Of a stretch of 64,000 bases of DNA, positions 41,393 to 50,498 are shown in pieces. The stretch is from Streptomyces rimosus (GTDB taxonomy: Bacteria > Actinomycetota > Actinomycetes > Streptomycetales > Streptomycetaceae), in NCBI RefSeq assembly GCF_008704655.1, contig NZ_CP023688.1, positions 7,880,501 through 7,944,500 on the forward strand. The letters run 5' to 3'. The notes beneath the pieces are model-generated. The model was not told the origin of the DNA, did not search any database, and worked only from the letters and a program-made list of their open reading frames with translations. How positions within the stretch are numbered: position 1 is the first letter of the stretch; every line of letters begins with the position of its first letter. The position numbers were made by a program, and so were the translations under genes.

Positions 41393-43774
41393 GTGAACAG
41401 CGGAAGCGATACCGCCGCGGCCACCGCGGAGGGGCCAAAGGCGCCGCCGCCGCGGCGGCAACCGGCCCTGGAACTCCTCGTACACGGCGTGGGCGGCACC
41501 ACGCCCGAGAAGATGCTCGGCGACCCGCGCACCGTGCTGGTCACCGGCGACGACACCGCCGCGGTGTACCGCCGGGCCGTCGACGCCGACGCCGAACAGC
41601 GCCCCGACGACTACCGCGCCGAACCGGTCCGCGAGGCGTACTGCTGGTGCAACCTCACCTCCGGCAACGGAGCCCGCGCCCTGTGGCTCGTCCTGCTGCC
41701 CTTCATGGTCGCCAACCTCGCCCACTGGATGCGCCCCGCCGCACCCTCCCGGCACAAGGGCCACCGCCTGTACGACATCCTCGTACGCCTCCTCGCCCTG
41801 AGCCTGACCGTGCTGCTCGTCGCCGCCGCCTGCGAGGTGGCGCTGGACCTGACGGCCTGGCAGTGCGCGGGCAGCGCCGCCTGTTCGGCGGGCAAGTCCT
41901 GGATGGGCTTCCTCAGTCCCGGCCAGGGCGGCGCCTGGAGCGGACCGGGCCGCCGCATCGTGATCGCCGCCCTCTTCCCGCTGCTGCTCGTCGGCTTCCT
42001 GTGGTGGCTCTCCCGCCGTACGTGGAGCGCGTACGAATCCGCCTCGCCGCCGCCGCGCCGCCCCGGCACCTCCCGCGACGTACCGCCCGACCAGCGTCCC
42101 GCGCTGACCCGCCCCGGATTCTGGTACGGCCGCCGGGTGGTGGCCCGGCTGCGCGCCGCGCACACCGCCGCCGGACTGCTGACCATCGCCGCCGCCCTGC
42201 TCACGGCGGCAGTGGACCACGACCGGCGGGCGGGCGCCGGCGGCTTCCTGTCCGCCGCCGGGTGGGTCCTGCTCACCCTGGTGCTGCTGCTGGCCGCGGT
42301 GACCGTCTGCGTCGTGTGCCGCACCGCCCGCTCCGAGGCCGAACCGGACGAACACCGCGACCGCTTCCTCGTCAGGGCCCTGCCGTTCGCCGCGCTCGGC
42401 GCGCTGCTGCTGTCCGCCGTCCACACGGCCTGGGCGCGGCCCGGCTGGACCAGCGGCAACCGCCTGCCGGGCACCGGCGCCTTCGGCGGCATCGCCGTCC
42501 TCCAGGGCCTGCTGGTCCTCGGGCTGCTCGGCACCGCGGCCCTCCTCCAGGCCGCCGCCCGCCGCCATGGACACGGCGACGGCCGCGCGGCGCTGAAGGG
42601 CCTGCACGGCGCTGCCGTCGCGCTGCTGGGGTGCGCGCTGGGCGGCGTGCTCACCGGGGGAGCGGCACAGCGGCTGGCGGACTGGCTGGACGGCGGCTCG
42701 ACCCCTGGCCGCCCGGGCGCACCGATCGCGGGCCCGCCCGTCCTGCTGTCCTGGCAGGCGTCGGTGCTGCCGGTGCTGCTGGTGGTCGTCGTGGCGTTCG
42801 CACTCCTGGCCGGGGTGCAGATCCTGCTCGTACGCCGCAAGGTCGAGCCGGACATCCCCGGGCTGTACGACAAGCAGGAGCGGCCCGACGAGCAGCGCGC
42901 GCGCCGCATCGCGGGCACCATCGCGCGGGCCGGGCTCACCGACTCCGCGCCCGTCCTGGTCGGCGCCGTCTGCGTGGTGACCCTCGTGCTGGGCGCCGGA
43001 GCTGTGGCCGGCGCCTGGCTCACCGACCGCGCGCCCGGCCGGGCCACCGAAGGCACACCGGTGCTCGTCCACACGGCCGCCGCGACCGCCGAATCGCTCG
43101 GCTCCTGGCTGATGGGCGCCGGGGTGCTGCTGCTCGCCATCATGGGCTGGCGCGCCTACCGCGACCGGTCCACCCGCCGCACCATCGGCATCCTGTGGGA
43201 CGTCGGCACCTTCTGGCCGCGCGCCGCGCACCCCTTCGCCCCGCCCTGCTACGCGGAGCGCGCCGTCCCCGACCTGACGTGGCGGATGGCCACCTGGACC
43301 GAGAACAACGACGGCCGCCTGGTCATCTCCGGCCACTCCCAGGGCAGCGTGCTGGCCGCGGCGGCCGTCTGGCAGCTCGACCTGGTCACCCGCAGCCGGG
43401 TCGCGCTGCTCACCTACGGATCACCGCTGGAGCGCCTGTACGGACGGTGGTTCCCGGCCTGCTTCGGCCCCGAGGCGCTCACCGGGCTGCACCGGGAGAT
43501 GGACGACTGGCGCAACCTGTGGCGGCTGACCGACCCCATCGGCGGCCCCATCCGGCTCACCTGCGACGGCGGGCCTGACATCGACCTCGGCCCGATGCGC
43601 GACCCGCTCGCCTTCGGGCGGACCCTGCAACACCCGCTGCCCGCCCAGATCCTGGGCCACGGCGACTACCAGTCCGACCCGGTCTTCGAGGAGACCCGCG
43701 CCGAACTGATCGCCCGGCTCGGGTCCGGGCTGCCGCGCCAGCGCGGCGAACCGGGGGCCACCGCGCTCTGCTGA
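41393..43774 (+). CDS. Multi-pass membrane serine hydrolase with separated catalytic motifs
   Basis: A 793-residue protein. An HGVGG oxyanion-type motif lies near residue 31 (ELLVHGVGGTTPEKML), whereas the nucleophile elbow GHSQGSVLAAA is near residue 647, followed by LLTYGSPLERLYGRWF. Between them about eight to ten membrane segments (for example near 100-115, 135-155, 185-205, 255-275, 285-305, 325-345, 355-375, 385-410, 450-475 and 510-535) form a large insertion. The family is seen in actinobacteria as lipase-like hypothetical proteins; no substrate is known. GTG at 41393 has AAGG six bases upstream. It is convergent with the beta-helix/AAA gene, 7 bases apart. Confidence 0.75.
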   Translation: MNSGSDTAAATAEGPKAPPPRRQPALELLVHGVGGTTPEKMLGDPRTVLVTGDDTAAVYRRAVDADAEQRPDDYRAEPVREAYCWCNLTSGNGARALWLVLLPFMVANLAHWMRPAAPSRHKGHRLYDILVRLLALSLTVLLVAAACEVALDLTAWQCAGSAACSAGKSWMGFLSPGQGGAWSGPGRRIVIAALFPLLLVGFLWWLSRRTWSAYESASPPPRRPGTSRDVPPDQRPALTRPGFWYGRRVVARLRAAHTAAGLLTIAAALLTAAVDHDRRAGAGGFLSAAGWVLLTLVLLLAAVTVCVVCRTARSEAEPDEHRDRFLVRALPFAALGALLLSAVHTAWARPGWTSGNRLPGTGAFGGIAVLQGLLVLGLLGTAALLQAAARRHGHGDGRAALKGLHGAAVALLGCALGGVLTGGAAQRLADWLDGGSTPGRPGAPIAGPPVLLSWQASVLPVLLVVVVAFALLAGVQILLVRRKVEPDIPGLYDKQERPDEQRARRIAGTIARAGLTDSAPVLVGAVCVVTLVLGAGAVAGAWLTDRAPGRATEGTPVLVHTAAATAESLGSWLMGAGVLLLAIMGWRAYRDRSTRRTIGILWDVGTFWPRAAHPFAPPCYAERAVPDLTWRMATWTENNDGRLVISGHSQGSVLAAAAVWQLDLVTRSRVALLTYGSPLERLYGRWFPACFGPEALTGLHREMDDWRNLWRLTDPIGGPIRLTCDGGPDIDLGPMRDPLAFGRTLQHPLPAQILGHGDYQSDPVFEETRAELIARLGSGLPRQRGEPGATALC

Positions 43775-43781
43775 CGTACCG

Positions 43782-46229
43782 TCACGGCAGATCGGGCAGA
43801 TCCTCCGCGTACAGCAGCGTCAGATCGTCGGTGTCCGGGTCGGCCAGCAGGGCGACCCGGCCCGCGTGCCGCTCGACCATCGCCTCGAACGTCTGCCGGG
43901 CGGTCCGGCCGTTGCCGAACGACGGCCCCTTGGGCAGCGCGGTGAAGTACTTGAGCAGGGCCTCGCCCGCGCCCTCGGCCAGCCGGTACTCATGCTCCTC
44001 GCCCTGCTGCTCGACGATGCGCAGCAGGTCCTCCGGCACGTAGTCGGCGAAGGTGATGGTGCGGGAGAAGCGCGAGGCCACCCCCGGGTTGACGGCGAGG
44101 AAGCGCTCCATCTCGGCCGTGTACCCGGCCACGATCACCACCACCGCCTCCCGGTGGTCCTCCATCAGCTTCACCAGCGTGTCGATCGCCTCGCGCCCGA
44201 AGTCCCGCCCGGAGTCCTCCGGCGAGAGCGCGTACGCCTCGTCGATGAACAGCACCCCGCCGCGCGCCCGGTCGAACGCCTCCTGCGTACGGATCGCCGT
44301 GGAGCCGATGTGCTCGCCGACCAGGTCCACCCGGGACACCTCGACCAGGTGCCCACGCTCCAGCACGTCCAGCGAGGCCAGGATCTCGCCGTAGAGCCGG
44401 GCGACCGTGGTCTTGCCGGTGCCGGGGGAGCCGGTGAAGACCAGGTGGCGGCGGACCGACGCGGCCTTGAGGCCGGCCTCCTGGCGCCGCCGCCCCACCT
44501 CGATCATGTTGATCAGGCTGCGCACCTCGCGTTTGACGCTCTCCAGGCCGACCAGCCGGTCCAGTTCACCGAGCACCTCGTCGGAGGGCCGGTGCCCGGC
44601 GGCGGGCGCCGCGGGCTCGGCAGCGGGCGGCGCGGACTGCGCGCTCCGCACCGGTACGTCCCCCAGCAGCCCCACCGTCCGCGTCTCCGGCACGGCCGCA
44701 GGCGCCCGCACCGCAGGGGCCGGGACCAGCGGCTCGCCCACCGCGCGGCTCTCGTCGCTGGTGCAGTCCCGCACGGTCGGCCCGCCCGCGTGCCCCGCGC
44801 CGCCGTCCGCGAACTCGTACCCGCCGCGCGCGCACCGCTCCGTACGGCAGCGCGTCAGCGTCGCGCGGCACCCGTCGATGATGTGGAACCCGTACCCGGA
44901 ACTGCCCGTCACCCGGCAGGAGTCGAACGTGCCGCGGCCCTCGGCGGAGACGTAGAAGCCCGCCTCGACCGGCGAGGCGACCGTGCAGCGCTCGACGGTG
45001 GGATCGGCGCCCTTGGTCACGATCACGCCGGTCTGCGCCGCGTCGATGGTGCAGTTGGCGAGCGTGCCGCCGCTGCCGTGGTCGCGGAACCAGGCGCCGG
45101 TCGCCGCCTCCCGGATGCGGCAGTCGTCGAGCTGCACGGTCGCCCCGTCGCTCACCGACACCGCCGTGTTGCGCACCTGCGACAGGTCGGAGTCCACCAC
45201 GTCCGCGCGCGAGCCCCGGTCCAGCACGAACAGCGCGTCCGGCACGTCGTGCACCCGCGTCGCGTCCAGCACGGCGGTCGCGCCGTCGCTGACCCACACC
45301 GCCGGGTAGTCGCCCGTACTGTCGTGGATCTCGCACTGGTTGGCGTCCACCCGGGTGCCCGGGTCCCACACCGACAGCCCGTTGCGGCCGAAGCGGCGCA
45401 CCGTGCTGCGGGTCAGCGTGAGCACCGAACGGGACCGCAGGTCCACGGCGTTCTCCGGGATGTCGTGGATGTCGCAGTCGGCGAGCGTGAGCACCGCGTC
45501 GGTGTCCAGGGTGATGCCGTCGGCCGAGGTCCGGTGCACCGTGCAGTCGGTCAGCTGGCCGCTCGCCCGCGCGGCCACCTGCACGCCCGCGCCCTTGATC
45601 TCGTACAGCTCGCAGCCGACCGCCTCGACGCCGCTGCCCTCGTCGTTGACCGACAGGCCCGCGCCCGAGGCGTGCCGCACCCGGCAGTTCTCCAGCCGCG
45701 GATGGGCGCCGCCGCGCACCGCGATCCCGGTCTGCCCGGCGGCCACCACCTCGCACTCCTCGAAGATGCCGCCCGCTCCGTCCAGCACGCTGATGCCCAC
45801 GCCGCCCGGGTTGTCCACCGAACAGTGGCGCACGGTCGGGCGCGCGCCCCCGCGCACCTCGATGCCGGAGGCCGAGCGCGTCACCACCCGCAGCCCGTCC
45901 AGCTCCGGCGCCCCGTCCTCCACCAGCACCGCGGGCACCGTGGAGTCCTGCCCCTCCACCTGGATGTCCTGGACCGTCGCGGAGGCCCGTACGGTCAGCG
46001 CGACGCCGTCGGCGGGCGCGATCCGCACCGACCCGCGCGCGCCGTCCGGTCCCCGCAGCGTCACCGCGCGCGCCAGCACCAGGTTCTCGCGGTACGTGCC
46101 GGCGCCCACGGTCAGCACGTCACCGTCCCCGGCGGCGTCCAGGGCCGCGGCCAGCGAGCTGTACTCGCCCGTGCGGCGCCGCCACCGCGATGTGCCCGTG
46201 TGCGTCACCTGGACCGAGCCCTGTGCCAT
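43782..46229 (-). CDS. Right-handed beta-helix - CbxX/CfqX-type AAA+ ATPase fusion
   Basis: An 815-residue protein. Residues about 15-560 are a right-handed parallel beta-helix, with many about 22-residue rungs (GIEVRGGARPTVRHCSVDN and the like; pectate-lyase/NosD-type repeats). After a Pro/Ala linker, residues about 590-815 are an AAA+ domain of the CbxX/CfqX/EccA type: LVGLESVKREVRSLINMIEV, Walker A FTGSPGTGKTTVARLYG, Walker B GGVLFIDEAYALS, sensor RFSRTITFADY. No signal peptide, so both parts should be cytoplasmic. EccA-type AAA proteins work with type VII secretion, but no Ecc or Esx gene is present here. ATG at 46229. Candidate direct repeats lie in the promoter. Confidence 0.88.
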   Translation of the reverse strand: MAQGSVQVTHTGTSRWRRRTGEYSSLAAALDAAGDGDVLTVGAGTYRENLVLARAVTLRGPDGARGSVRIAPADGVALTVRASATVQDIQVEGQDSTVPAVLVEDGAPELDGLRVVTRSASGIEVRGGARPTVRHCSVDNPGGVGISVLDGAGGIFEECEVVAAGQTGIAVRGGAHPRLENCRVRHASGAGLSVNDEGSGVEAVGCELYEIKGAGVQVAARASGQLTDCTVHRTSADGITLDTDAVLTLADCDIHDIPENAVDLRSRSVLTLTRSTVRRFGRNGLSVWDPGTRVDANQCEIHDSTGDYPAVWVSDGATAVLDATRVHDVPDALFVLDRGSRADVVDSDLSQVRNTAVSVSDGATVQLDDCRIREAATGAWFRDHGSGGTLANCTIDAAQTGVIVTKGADPTVERCTVASPVEAGFYVSAEGRGTFDSCRVTGSSGYGFHIIDGCRATLTRCRTERCARGGYEFADGGAGHAGGPTVRDCTSDESRAVGEPLVPAPAVRAPAAVPETRTVGLLGDVPVRSAQSAPPAAEPAAPAAGHRPSDEVLGELDRLVGLESVKREVRSLINMIEVGRRRQEAGLKAASVRRHLVFTGSPGTGKTTVARLYGEILASLDVLERGHLVEVSRVDLVGEHIGSTAIRTQEAFDRARGGVLFIDEAYALSPEDSGRDFGREAIDTLVKLMEDHREAVVVIVAGYTAEMERFLAVNPGVASRFSRTITFADYVPEDLLRIVEQQGEEHEYRLAEGAGEALLKYFTALPKGPSFGNGRTARQTFEAMVERHAGRVALLADPDTDDLTLLYAEDLPDLP

Positions 46230-46281
46230 GGCGCTGTCGTGCCCCCACCTCGTGCGGCTGTTACCGGCCCGGCAGTTGTAC

Positions 46282-46299
46282 GTCCGCGTATGTCCGCGT
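46282..46299. promoter_or_regulatory. Two 8-base direct repeats one helical turn apart
   Basis: GTCCGCGT at 46282-46289 and 46292-46299. On the minus strand the second copy abuts a GCGGAC/TAACAG promoter-like pair (spacing 18) for the beta-helix/AAA gene, which suits a response-regulator-type activator. The rest of the 212-base gap 46230-46441 holds no gene. Confidence 0.35.
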
Positions 46300-46441
46300 T
46301 CGTATGCCCGGGACCCCAGCCGGGAGGCTGGACGCTCCACCGTAGCGCGCCCGGCGGGCGCCGGATGACATGGTCAGCCTGTATGTCCGGCAGCTCCCGG
46401 ACGGGCGTCCGGCGGCCCGCTCCGGTGCCCGCCGCGGCCGT

Positions 46442-47047
46442 TCAGCTGCCCGCTCCGGCCCGTCCCCAGTCCTGGCCCGCGCGCTCCCACTCCCGCTCCC
46501 AGCGCTGGTACCGGCAGGTCAGCAGCCGTCGTACGGCCAGCCGCCGGCCGCCCTCGACCGCGCCCGCCGCGACGCCCGCCGCGGCGAGCCCGGCGAGCAC
46601 CGCGTGCGCCCCGGCCGTCCCGGCGTCCATCGGCCGCGGCACGACCCGGCCCCGGTCGTCGGTCCAGATGCGGAACCGCTCGCCGATGCGCACGGCGTGC
46701 GGCGCGGCGACCCGGCCGCTGTGGCCGCTGCCGTCCCGCCCGGTCCAGTGGGCCTCCACCCTGCGGTGCGCGTTGCGTCCGGAGGACGTCTCGGAGTCCG
46801 GGTCGAGGGAGGCGTGGGGGAGGGCCCGGTCCGCCGTCGCCCAGACCCGGTGCCGCTCCTGCGCCTGCGTCCGTACGGACCTGAGCAGCGCGTCCTTCGC
46901 GACGCCGCCCACGGCCAGGCCGGCGAGGACGCCGCCCGGCACCATCAGCGCGACGGCGGCCAGCGCCACCCACGCCTCCAGCAGATCCGTCGTCCGGCGC
47001 AGCGGGTTGCGCCGCCAGCGCCACAGCCCGGCGATGACACGTACCAC
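46442..47047 (-). CDS. Rv1733c-family membrane protein
   Basis: A 201-residue protein with the family start WRWRRNPLRRTTDLLEAWVA, two membrane helices (about 25-48 and 150-170) and a soluble stretch between with ERHRVWATADRALPHAS. Such proteins resemble M. tuberculosis Rv1733c, a DosR-regulated membrane antigen; the role in Streptomyces is unknown. GTG at 47047 with GAGGGGG upstream. Divergent from the CBS-domain gene. Confidence 0.82.
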   Translation of the reverse strand: MVRVIAGLWRWRRNPLRRTTDLLEAWVALAAVALMVPGGVLAGLAVGGVAKDALLRSVRTQAQERHRVWATADRALPHASLDPDSETSSGRNAHRRVEAHWTGRDGSGHSGRVAAPHAVRIGERFRIWTDDRGRVVPRPMDAGTAGAHAVLAGLAAAGVAAGAVEGGRRLAVRRLLTCRYQRWEREWERAGQDWGRAGAGS

Positions 47048-47289
47048 TTCGTACCCCCTCTCCCTGTCCGCAGGTACCTCGTCGGGCCCACGTCATGCAC
47101 GGAACGGGCGGCAGATCATCGGTTCGGCACGCAATGGGCCGCCGTGGGGGAGGGGGCGGGCCGCGTACGGTCACCGGCCCGTACGGCACTCCGTCACCTG
47201 CCGGGCGTGCGCCGTATCGCCGTGTGCGCGACCTTCAGGGACCCCGGGCGGCGGCCGACACTGTATCCCTGCCTGAGGGAGGCCCCGCG

Positions 47290-48015
47290 ATGGATCACCG
47301 ACAGGTCGGCCGGCTGATGAACACCGAGGTCGTCAAGGCCCGGTCCGGCACCTCGTTCCGGGAGGTCGTCAACCTGCTCGGCAGGCACCGCAAGACGGGG
47401 CTGCCGGTCGTCGACGCGGACGGCAAGGTGCTGGGCGTGATCTCCGAGACGGACCTGATGTTCCGCCAGGCCGCCCAGGACATCCTGCAGAACCGCTGGT
47501 ACAACCGCCGCCGGCTGACCGGCAGCGCCCGCGCGGCCCGCGCGAGGAAGCGCGGCCTGCGCGCAGGCGAGCTGATGACCTCGCCACCGGTGACCATCGG
47601 ACCCCACCAGAGCGTCACCGAGGCGGCCCGGCTGATGGTGACCGGGAAGCTGGACCGGCTGCCGGTCGTCGACGCGGAGGGCCGGCTGTGCGGGCTGGTG
47701 ACCCGCACCGACCTGCTGAAGGTCTTCCTGCGCCCGGACGAGGAGATCCGCGAGGAACTGGTCACCGAGGTCCTCGTACGCACCCTCGCCCTCAGGCCCG
47801 GCGCGATCGGCGTGTCCGTGCGGGCGGGGGTGGTCACGCTGTCCGGGCGGCTGAGGCGCAGCAGCGAGGTGCCCCTGGCGCTGCGGCTGGCGGGCCGTAT
47901 CGACGGGGTGGTGGCCGTGATCGACGAGCTGGAGTACGAGCACGACGACACGGCCGAGCAGCAGGGCGAACAGACCGTGCGGGACCGGGCGCAGGAGTGG
48001 CTGCGGCGGATCTGA
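47290..48015 (+). CDS. CBS-domain pair with C-terminal BON domain
   Basis: A 241-residue protein: two CBS domains (about 8-62 and 95-150, GLPVVDADGKVLGVISETDL and RLPVVDAEGRLCGLVTRTDL) and a BON domain at about 165-220 (IGVSVRAGVVTLSGRLRRSS). CBS pairs bind adenine nucleotides; BON domains bind membranes or other ligands. The combination is common in actinobacterial stress and dormancy genes. ATG at 47290 with GAGGGAGG upstream. A neighbouring Rv1733c-type gene fits a hypoxia or stress setting, but that is inference. Confidence 0.9.
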   Translation: MDHRQVGRLMNTEVVKARSGTSFREVVNLLGRHRKTGLPVVDADGKVLGVISETDLMFRQAAQDILQNRWYNRRRLTGSARAARARKRGLRAGELMTSPPVTIGPHQSVTEAARLMVTGKLDRLPVVDAEGRLCGLVTRTDLLKVFLRPDEEIREELVTEVLVRTLALRPGAIGVSVRAGVVTLSGRLRRSSEVPLALRLAGRIDGVVAVIDELEYEHDDTAEQQGEQTVRDRAQEWLRRI

Positions 48016-48065
48016 CCGGGCCTCGTACGCGCTGACCGGCGCCCGGCCGGGGCGGGCGCGCGGCC

Positions 48066-48503
48066 CTATCGCACCCGTACCGCCAGGATGACCTCCGAGC
48101 CCCGGGCGCCCGGTGTCCCGTCGGTGCCCGCCCGGACCGTGAACCGGTCCGCCACCAGGCGCGCGAGCCACAGCCCGCGCCCGTTGTGCGCTCCGTCGAG
48201 CCCCGGCAGCAGTTCGGGGATCACCGTCTCGCTGAAACCGGGGCCGGAATCGCTGATACGGCACTCCAGTTCGTCGCCGATGCGCCGCAGCACCAGCCGC
48301 CCCGAACCGCCGGCGTGCTCGACCGCGTTGCCCGCGATCTCGTCGACGGCCAGCACGAACTCGCCGCGCCGCGGCTCCGTGAGGCCCTCCCGGAGGGCGC
48401 ACTCCTCCACCAGCAGCCGCAGCTGCGGCAGCAGGCGCGCGGTGAAGCGCCGCTGCAGCAGGCGGGTGGCGGTCCGCGTGTCCACGGGGCCATCCTCGGA
48501 CAT
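48066..48503 (-). CDS. RsbW-type ATP-binding protein (anti-sigma-factor kinase)
   Basis: A 145-residue GHKL ATPase with intact motifs: N box FVLAVDEIAGNAVEHA (near 50), G1 box ISDSGPGFSE (near 85) and lid NGRGLWLARLVADRF. It has no sensor domain. It follows the MEDS-STAS gene by 14 bases on the same strand, forming a likely partner-switching pair in which this kinase would be regulated by, or phosphorylate, the STAS domain. ATG at 48503 is used; GTG at 48524 would overlap the upstream gene. Confidence 0.88.
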   Translation of the reverse strand: MSEDGPVDTRTATRLLQRRFTARLLPQLRLLVEECALREGLTEPRRGEFVLAVDEIAGNAVEHAGGSGRLVLRRIGDELECRISDSGPGFSETVIPELLPGLDGAHNGRGLWLARLVADRFTVRAGTDGTPGARGSEVILAVRVR

Positions 48504-48517
48504 GGCCGGTTCCGGTG

Positions 48518-49414
48518 TCAGCACGGGCGTACCACCTCCGTCATGAGCAGCCGCCGCACCGTGCCCGCGCCGAGCCGGTGCAGGGTGCGCGCCAGCGGCC
48601 GATGGCAGCGGATCTCGACCAGGTCGTGCCCGGTGGCCCGTCCGGCGAGCGTGAGCAGTGTGGTGGCACAGCTGACCGACAGGAAGTGCAGGCGGGTCAG
48701 GTCGACGGTGAGCCGGCGGGTGCCGGCGCTGCCGGACAGGGCCAGCTCCAGCGCGACGGTGAAGTCGGCCCGCGCCCCGGTGTCCGCCTCGCCGACGAAA
48801 CACAGGCTGCCGTCGGCGCTCCGCACCGTCCGCAGGGTGCCGAGCCGCTCGACGAGGCTGCGCGGATGCGCCCGGTCCATGGCGTACAGCACCTCGCGGG
48901 CGAACCAGCGGCGGTCGTAGGCGCAGATCTCGCTGTACGGACGGCCCTCGAACAGGGCGTCCGCGTGCGTTTCACGGTGCATCATCACCCGTACGTCGGC
49001 GTTCAGATCGGGCACCCACCGCATGTCGATGAAGGCCCGCAGGCCGGTGAAGCCCTCGTCGGCGGCGCGCGCGGTCTCCGCGGACAGCCGTCCCAGCTGC
49101 CGCTTCGGCGTGAACCGGGCGTCCGGGCGGATCAGCCCCCGCATGCTGCTCAGCACCAGCTGCCCCCGCTCACGGGCGGTGACCGTGCTGCGTCCGGTGA
49201 AGTCGAGCCGGGCCAGCACCTCGGCCTCCGGCACCCACGGATCGGGGAAGAGGATGACCTTCTCGCCCCGGGCGAGCCCGAGGCGTACAAAGGCCGTCAG
49301 GACCTCCCAGCGCACCTCGTCATCGTCGTAGCTCACAAAGGCGTGGTCCCCGGGACGCATGTGCTGCACCGGAATGAGATGGTCCCCGGGCACTTCCCAG
49401 GACGGCATCGTCAC
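48518..49414 (-). CDS. MEDS sensor domain - STAS domain protein
   Basis: A 298-residue protein. The N-terminal MEDS (DcmR sensory) domain runs to about 195: RPGDHAFVSYDDDEVRWEVL, FVRLGLARGEKVILF, FIDMRWVPDLNADVRVMMHRE, and EICAYDRRWF. The C-terminal STAS domain (about 205-298) has RLTVDLTRLHFLSVSCATTL, in which Ser near SVSC is the candidate phosphorylation site. MEDS domains sense hydrocarbon derivatives or histidine-kinase-like inputs in DcmR-type regulators. GTG at 49414 is used. It precedes an RsbW-type kinase, suggesting a stress-signalling pair. Confidence 0.85.
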   Translation of the reverse strand: MTMPSWEVPGDHLIPVQHMRPGDHAFVSYDDDEVRWEVLTAFVRLGLARGEKVILFPDPWVPEAEVLARLDFTGRSTVTARERGQLVLSSMRGLIRPDARFTPKRQLGRLSAETARAADEGFTGLRAFIDMRWVPDLNADVRVMMHRETHADALFEGRPYSEICAYDRRWFAREVLYAMDRAHPRSLVERLGTLRTVRSADGSLCFVGEADTGARADFTVALELALSGSAGTRRLTVDLTRLHFLSVSCATTLLTLAGRATGHDLVEIRCHRPLARTLHRLGAGTVRRLLMTEVVRPC

Positions 49415-49565
49415 CTGGTCACTCCCGCTGTCGGCATCGCCGTGCGCTCACTGTAGGCAGCCGGACACGCGCCCGCAATGCGGCCCGCGCGCCACCATCG
49501 GCGGGCGGGCGCCGGGGCCGGACGACGTGTCAGCGGGCCGCCGCGCGGAGGCGGGAGACGGCCCC

Positions 49566-50405
49566 TCAGGCGCGCGGGCGGCGGGCGAGCACCTCGAAGG
49601 GATCGCCGACACGGAGGGTGCCGGTGCCCTCCGGGATCAGGTTCTGGCCGAAGACGAGCTGGTCACCGAAGCGGCGGTGGCCGGCCAGGGTGCGCAGCGG
49701 CTCCTTGCCGCGGTGCCCGGTGCGCTGGTCGGTGGTGGTGATGACGCACCGGCCGCACGGCTTCACCACGCGGAAGGTGACCTCACCGATCCGTACCCGC
49801 TGCCACTCGTCCTCGTCCCAGGGCTCGGTGCCCTCCACCACGACGTTCGGCCGGAAGCGGTCCATCGGCAGCGGACCCTCGTCCGGGTGCCGCCCCCGGG
49901 CAACGAGGGAGTTGAGGGCGTCGAGCGAGGCGGTGGTGGTGAGCAGCAGCGGGAAGCCGTCGGCGAAGCCGACCGTCTCGCCGGGGCGCGCGTAGTCGGG
50001 GTCCACCGGCCGCCTCTTGGCCGGATCGTCCAGGTGGACCAGCTGTACGGGCACGTCCAGATACGTGCTGAACCACTCGGCGGCGGCGCCGGACGCGGGC
50101 ACCGCCTCGACCTCGTCCCGCCAGATTTCGACCGTGACCGTGGCGCCGGGCTGCGGTACCGGGACGGTCAGCGGCGGCATGTCCGGCGCGGTCAGCCGGA
50201 GCGCGCCGTCGGGGAGTTCCGCTGCGGTGACGGTCGCCAGGCGCGGCCGGGCGCGCTGGGTGACGAACCGGTGCGCGGCGTCGACCAGCATCCAGCGGCG
50301 GTCCCCGGCGATCCCCCACGGTTCCACGACCGCTTCGCCGGGGCCGGACCCCGCCACGGATTTGACCGGATAGCGGTGGATGGCGCAGAGGAAAGGTTTC
50401 AGCAC
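49566..50405 (-). CDS. MOSC-domain protein (YcbX/mARC type)
   Basis: A 279-residue protein with the MOSC_N beta-barrel (MLKPFLCAIHRYPVKSVAG start) and the MOSC domain; the conserved Cys lies in VVKPCGRCVITTTDQRTG near 215, which binds molybdenum cofactor in the family. YcbX and mARC reduce N-hydroxylated compounds. No partner reductase is next to it. GTG at 50405. Single-gene unit. Confidence 0.87.
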   Translation of the reverse strand: MLKPFLCAIHRYPVKSVAGSGPGEAVVEPWGIAGDRRWMLVDAAHRFVTQRARPRLATVTAAELPDGALRLTAPDMPPLTVPVPQPGATVTVEIWRDEVEAVPASGAAAEWFSTYLDVPVQLVHLDDPAKRRPVDPDYARPGETVGFADGFPLLLTTTASLDALNSLVARGRHPDEGPLPMDRFRPNVVVEGTEPWDEDEWQRVRIGEVTFRVVKPCGRCVITTTDQRTGHRGKEPLRTLAGHRRFGDQLVFGQNLIPEGTGTLRVGDPFEVLARRPRA

Positions 50406-50498
50406 GTCCCTATCCTGCCAGCCGCCCCCGGCGCCCCGGTGGCCGGTCCCGTACCGGGGTACGGGACCGGTTCTCCGCCCGCGTACGGTTCGGCCGGG

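Noticed and set aside
43866..47276. A long plus-strand frame opposite the beta-helix/AAA gene
   Set aside because: Antisense to a well-supported gene with no domain of its own.
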